Source of the DNA: Nocardioides massiliensis
Lineage (GTDB): Bacteria; Actinomycetota; Actinomycetes; Propionibacteriales; Nocardioidaceae
Length of the DNA: 64,000 bases
NCBI RefSeq assembly: GCF_030811215.1
Contig: NZ_JAUSQM010000001.1
Coordinates: forward strand, 682,001-746,000
Direction: 5' to 3'
Below, in pieces: positions 62,683-64,000 of this stretch (position 1 is its first letter; each line of letters begins with the position of its first letter). A program made the translations under genes and the position numbers. Under the pieces are notes generated by a model. That model was not told the DNA's origin. It worked only from the letters and a program-made list of their open reading frames with translations, and made no database searches.

Positions 62683-62857
62683 TCAACTTGTCCTCACAGC
62701 CTCACAAAGGCTCACGGGGCCCGCCCGCCGACACCCTCGAGTCCGCTCGTCGCGGCGTACCCACCGCTCGGCCGATCCGCCCGGGACCACCGTGGGGCCC
62801 CGCCCTACAGTGAGCCCAGACACACAGAACCTTGACGCACCGTGGAGAGGAACGCCT

Positions 62858-64000
62858 GTGAGCGACGAGAAGCTGTCCAACCTCCTGCAGGAGAACCGCA
62901 CCTTCGAGCCTCCGGCCGACCTCGCGGCCCAGGCCAACGTCCGCGCCGAGGACTACGAGCGCGCGACGGCCGACCCGGAGGCGTTCTGGGCGGAGGCGGC
63001 GCAGAAGCTGCACTGGGGCACGCCGTTCACCCAGGTGCTCGACTGGTCGGACCCGCCGTTCGCGAAGTGGTTCGCCGACGGCAAGCTCAACGTCGCCTAC
63101 AACTGCGTCGATCGACACGTGCTGACGGGCAACGGCGACAAGGTCGCCTTCCACTTCGTCGGCGAGCCCGGTGACACCCGCACGATCACCTACGCCGAGC
63201 TCAAGGACGAGGTGTGCCAGGCGGCCAATGCCCTGGTCGACCTCGGGGTCAAGACCGGTGACCGGGTCGCGATCTACATGCCGATGATCCTGGAGACCGT
63301 CGTCGCGATGCTGGCCTGCGCCCGTCTGGGTGCGCCGCACACGGTCGTCTTCGGCGGCTTCTCCTCCGACGCGCTCGCCAGCCGGATCGACGACTGCGGC
63401 GCCGAGATCGTCATCACCGCCGACGGCGGCTACCGCCGCGGCAAGCCCTCGGCCCTCAAGCCCGCCGTCGACGAGGCGCTCGGCAAGGTCTCCGGGGTCC
63501 GCAACGTGCTGGTCGTACGCCGCACCGGCGAGGACGTCGACTGGACCGAGGGACGCGACGTCTGGTGGGACGACGTCGTCGCCGGCGCCTCGCCGGAGCA
63601 CACCCCGCAGGACTTCGACGCCGAGCACCCGCTCTACGTCATGTACACCTCCGGCACCACCGGCAAGCCCAAGGGGATCCTCCACACCTCCGGCGGCTAC
63701 CTCGTGCAGTCGGCGTACACCTTCTGGGCGACCTTCGACCACAAGCCCGAGGACGTCTACTGGTGCACCGCCGACGTCGGCTGGGTGACCGGGCACTCGT
63801 ACGCCGTCTACGGCCCGACCGCGATGGGCGCGACGCAGGTGCTCTACGAGGGCACCCCCGACAGCCCGCACAAGGGTCGCTGGTGGGAGATCATCGCCGA
63901 GCACAAGGTGACGATCTTCTACACCGCCCCCACCGCGATCCGCACCTTCATGAAGTGGGGTCGCGAGATCCCCGACGAGTACGACCTCTCCAGCCTGCGG
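62858..64000 (+). CDS. acs: Acetyl-CoA synthetase, N-terminal part (runs off the window)
   Basis: Acs makes acetyl-CoA from acetate, ATP and CoA through acetyl-AMP. The GTG at 62858 is preceded by GAGAGGAA. 381 residues are visible, including the ACS_N region ([21 protein letters not shown]) and [19 protein letters not shown]. The AMP-binding P-loop is [20 protein letters not shown] near residue 265, followed by [12 protein letters not shown]. The C-terminal lid domain with the acetylatable Lys is outside the window. It is divergent from narK. Confidence 0.95.
   Translation, partial: MSDEKLSNLLQENRTFEPPADLAAQANVRAEDYERATADPEAFWAEAAQKLHWGTPFTQVLDWSDPPFAKWFADGKLNVAYNCVDRHVLTGNGDKVAFHFVGEPGDTRTITYAELKDEVCQAANALVDLGVKTGDRVAIYMPMILETVVAMLACARLGAPHTVVFGGFSSDALASRIDDCGAEIVITADGGYRRGKPSALKPAVDEALGKVSGVRNVLVVRRTGEDVDWTEGRDVWWDDVVAGASPEHTPQDFDAEHPLYVMYTSGTTGKPKGILHTSGGYLVQSAYTFWATFDHKPEDVYWCTADVGWVTGHSYAVYGPTAMGATQVLYEGTPDSPHKGRWWEIIAEHKVTIFYTAPTAIRTFMKWGREIPDEYDLSSLR

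Noticed and set aside
62604-62720. GlnR box upstream of narK
   Set aside because: GTGAC and GAAAC occur, but their spacing (17 bases between) does not match the alternating n6 pattern of GlnR sites.

Overview
The window comes from a high-GC actinobacterium. GTG starts are common, stop/start overlaps of the GTGA, ATGA or TGATG type recur, and gene order resembles mycobacterial chromosomes in two places (topA/helicase/tad locus and nar/nir/hemD/cbiX cluster). The gene content (fused isobutyryl-CoA mutase, MFS-thymidylate kinase fusion, K+-independent H+-pyrophosphatase, dispersed C(T/C)TCGATAC-type repeats) fits a Nocardioides-like member of the Nocardioidaceae. That placement is inferred from recognition, not from a search.

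Layout. 1-8.1 kb: end of a MarR regulator, a long hairpin, the B12-dependent fused mutase icmF (with an in-frame tandem repeat), a histidine phosphatase, a thioesterase, a BtuF-like receptor without a signal peptide, and a membrane GAF-SpoIIE phosphatase. 8.1-20.5 kb: gamma-glutamyltransferase, luciferase-like oxidoreductase, SelO, secreted GH6 enzyme, galactokinase, secreted esterase, SDR, moaE, a DksA-type zinc finger, tRNA-Thr(CGT), a small Cys-rich protein and a LysR regulator. 20.5-24.2 kb: secreted TAP-type hydrolase, an IS3 element with a readable -1 frameshift site, and a shortened VOC protein.

24.2-37.9 kb is housekeeping: holB, MFS-tmk, topA, a methyltransferase, hppA, a STAS antagonist, a DEAD/DEAH-type helicase and a LapA-like protein. 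37.9-45.1 kb is the tad pilus locus (ssd, tadA, tadB, tadC, then three prepilin-like proteins). A self-contained XRE-regulator/membrane-protein pair with its own operator-promoter lies in its middle, and a HAD phosphatase flanks it. 45.1-51.1 kb: a 542-bp gene-free stretch with repeats, a degenerate Fic-like protein, a methyltransferase, and a LytS/LytTR two-component system co-transcribed with a DUF485-SSS carboxylate symporter pair.

51.1-62.6 kb is an assimilatory nitrate/nitrite operon on the minus strand: narK, nasA, a FAD/BFD oxidoreductase, nirB, nirD, hemD-wHTH and cbiX. It covers nitrate import, reduction to ammonium, and parts of the siroheme supply for NirB. Nearly every junction is overlapping or zero-gap. 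The exception is nasA/FAD-oxidoreductase, where an IS110 element sits exactly in the former GTGA overlap. The window ends in acetyl-CoA synthetase (acs).

The most notable observation is in the noncoding left end of the IS110 element. It folds into two large stem-loops whose loops hold short segments matching the target site (first loop) and the element's own junction (second loop), with the same strand polarity in both. This is the architecture expected of a bridge RNA. Other points of interest are the seamless IS110 insertion, the in-frame repeat in icmF, the XRE operator with a probable leaderless transcript, and the G GGA AAA frameshift site in the IS3 element.
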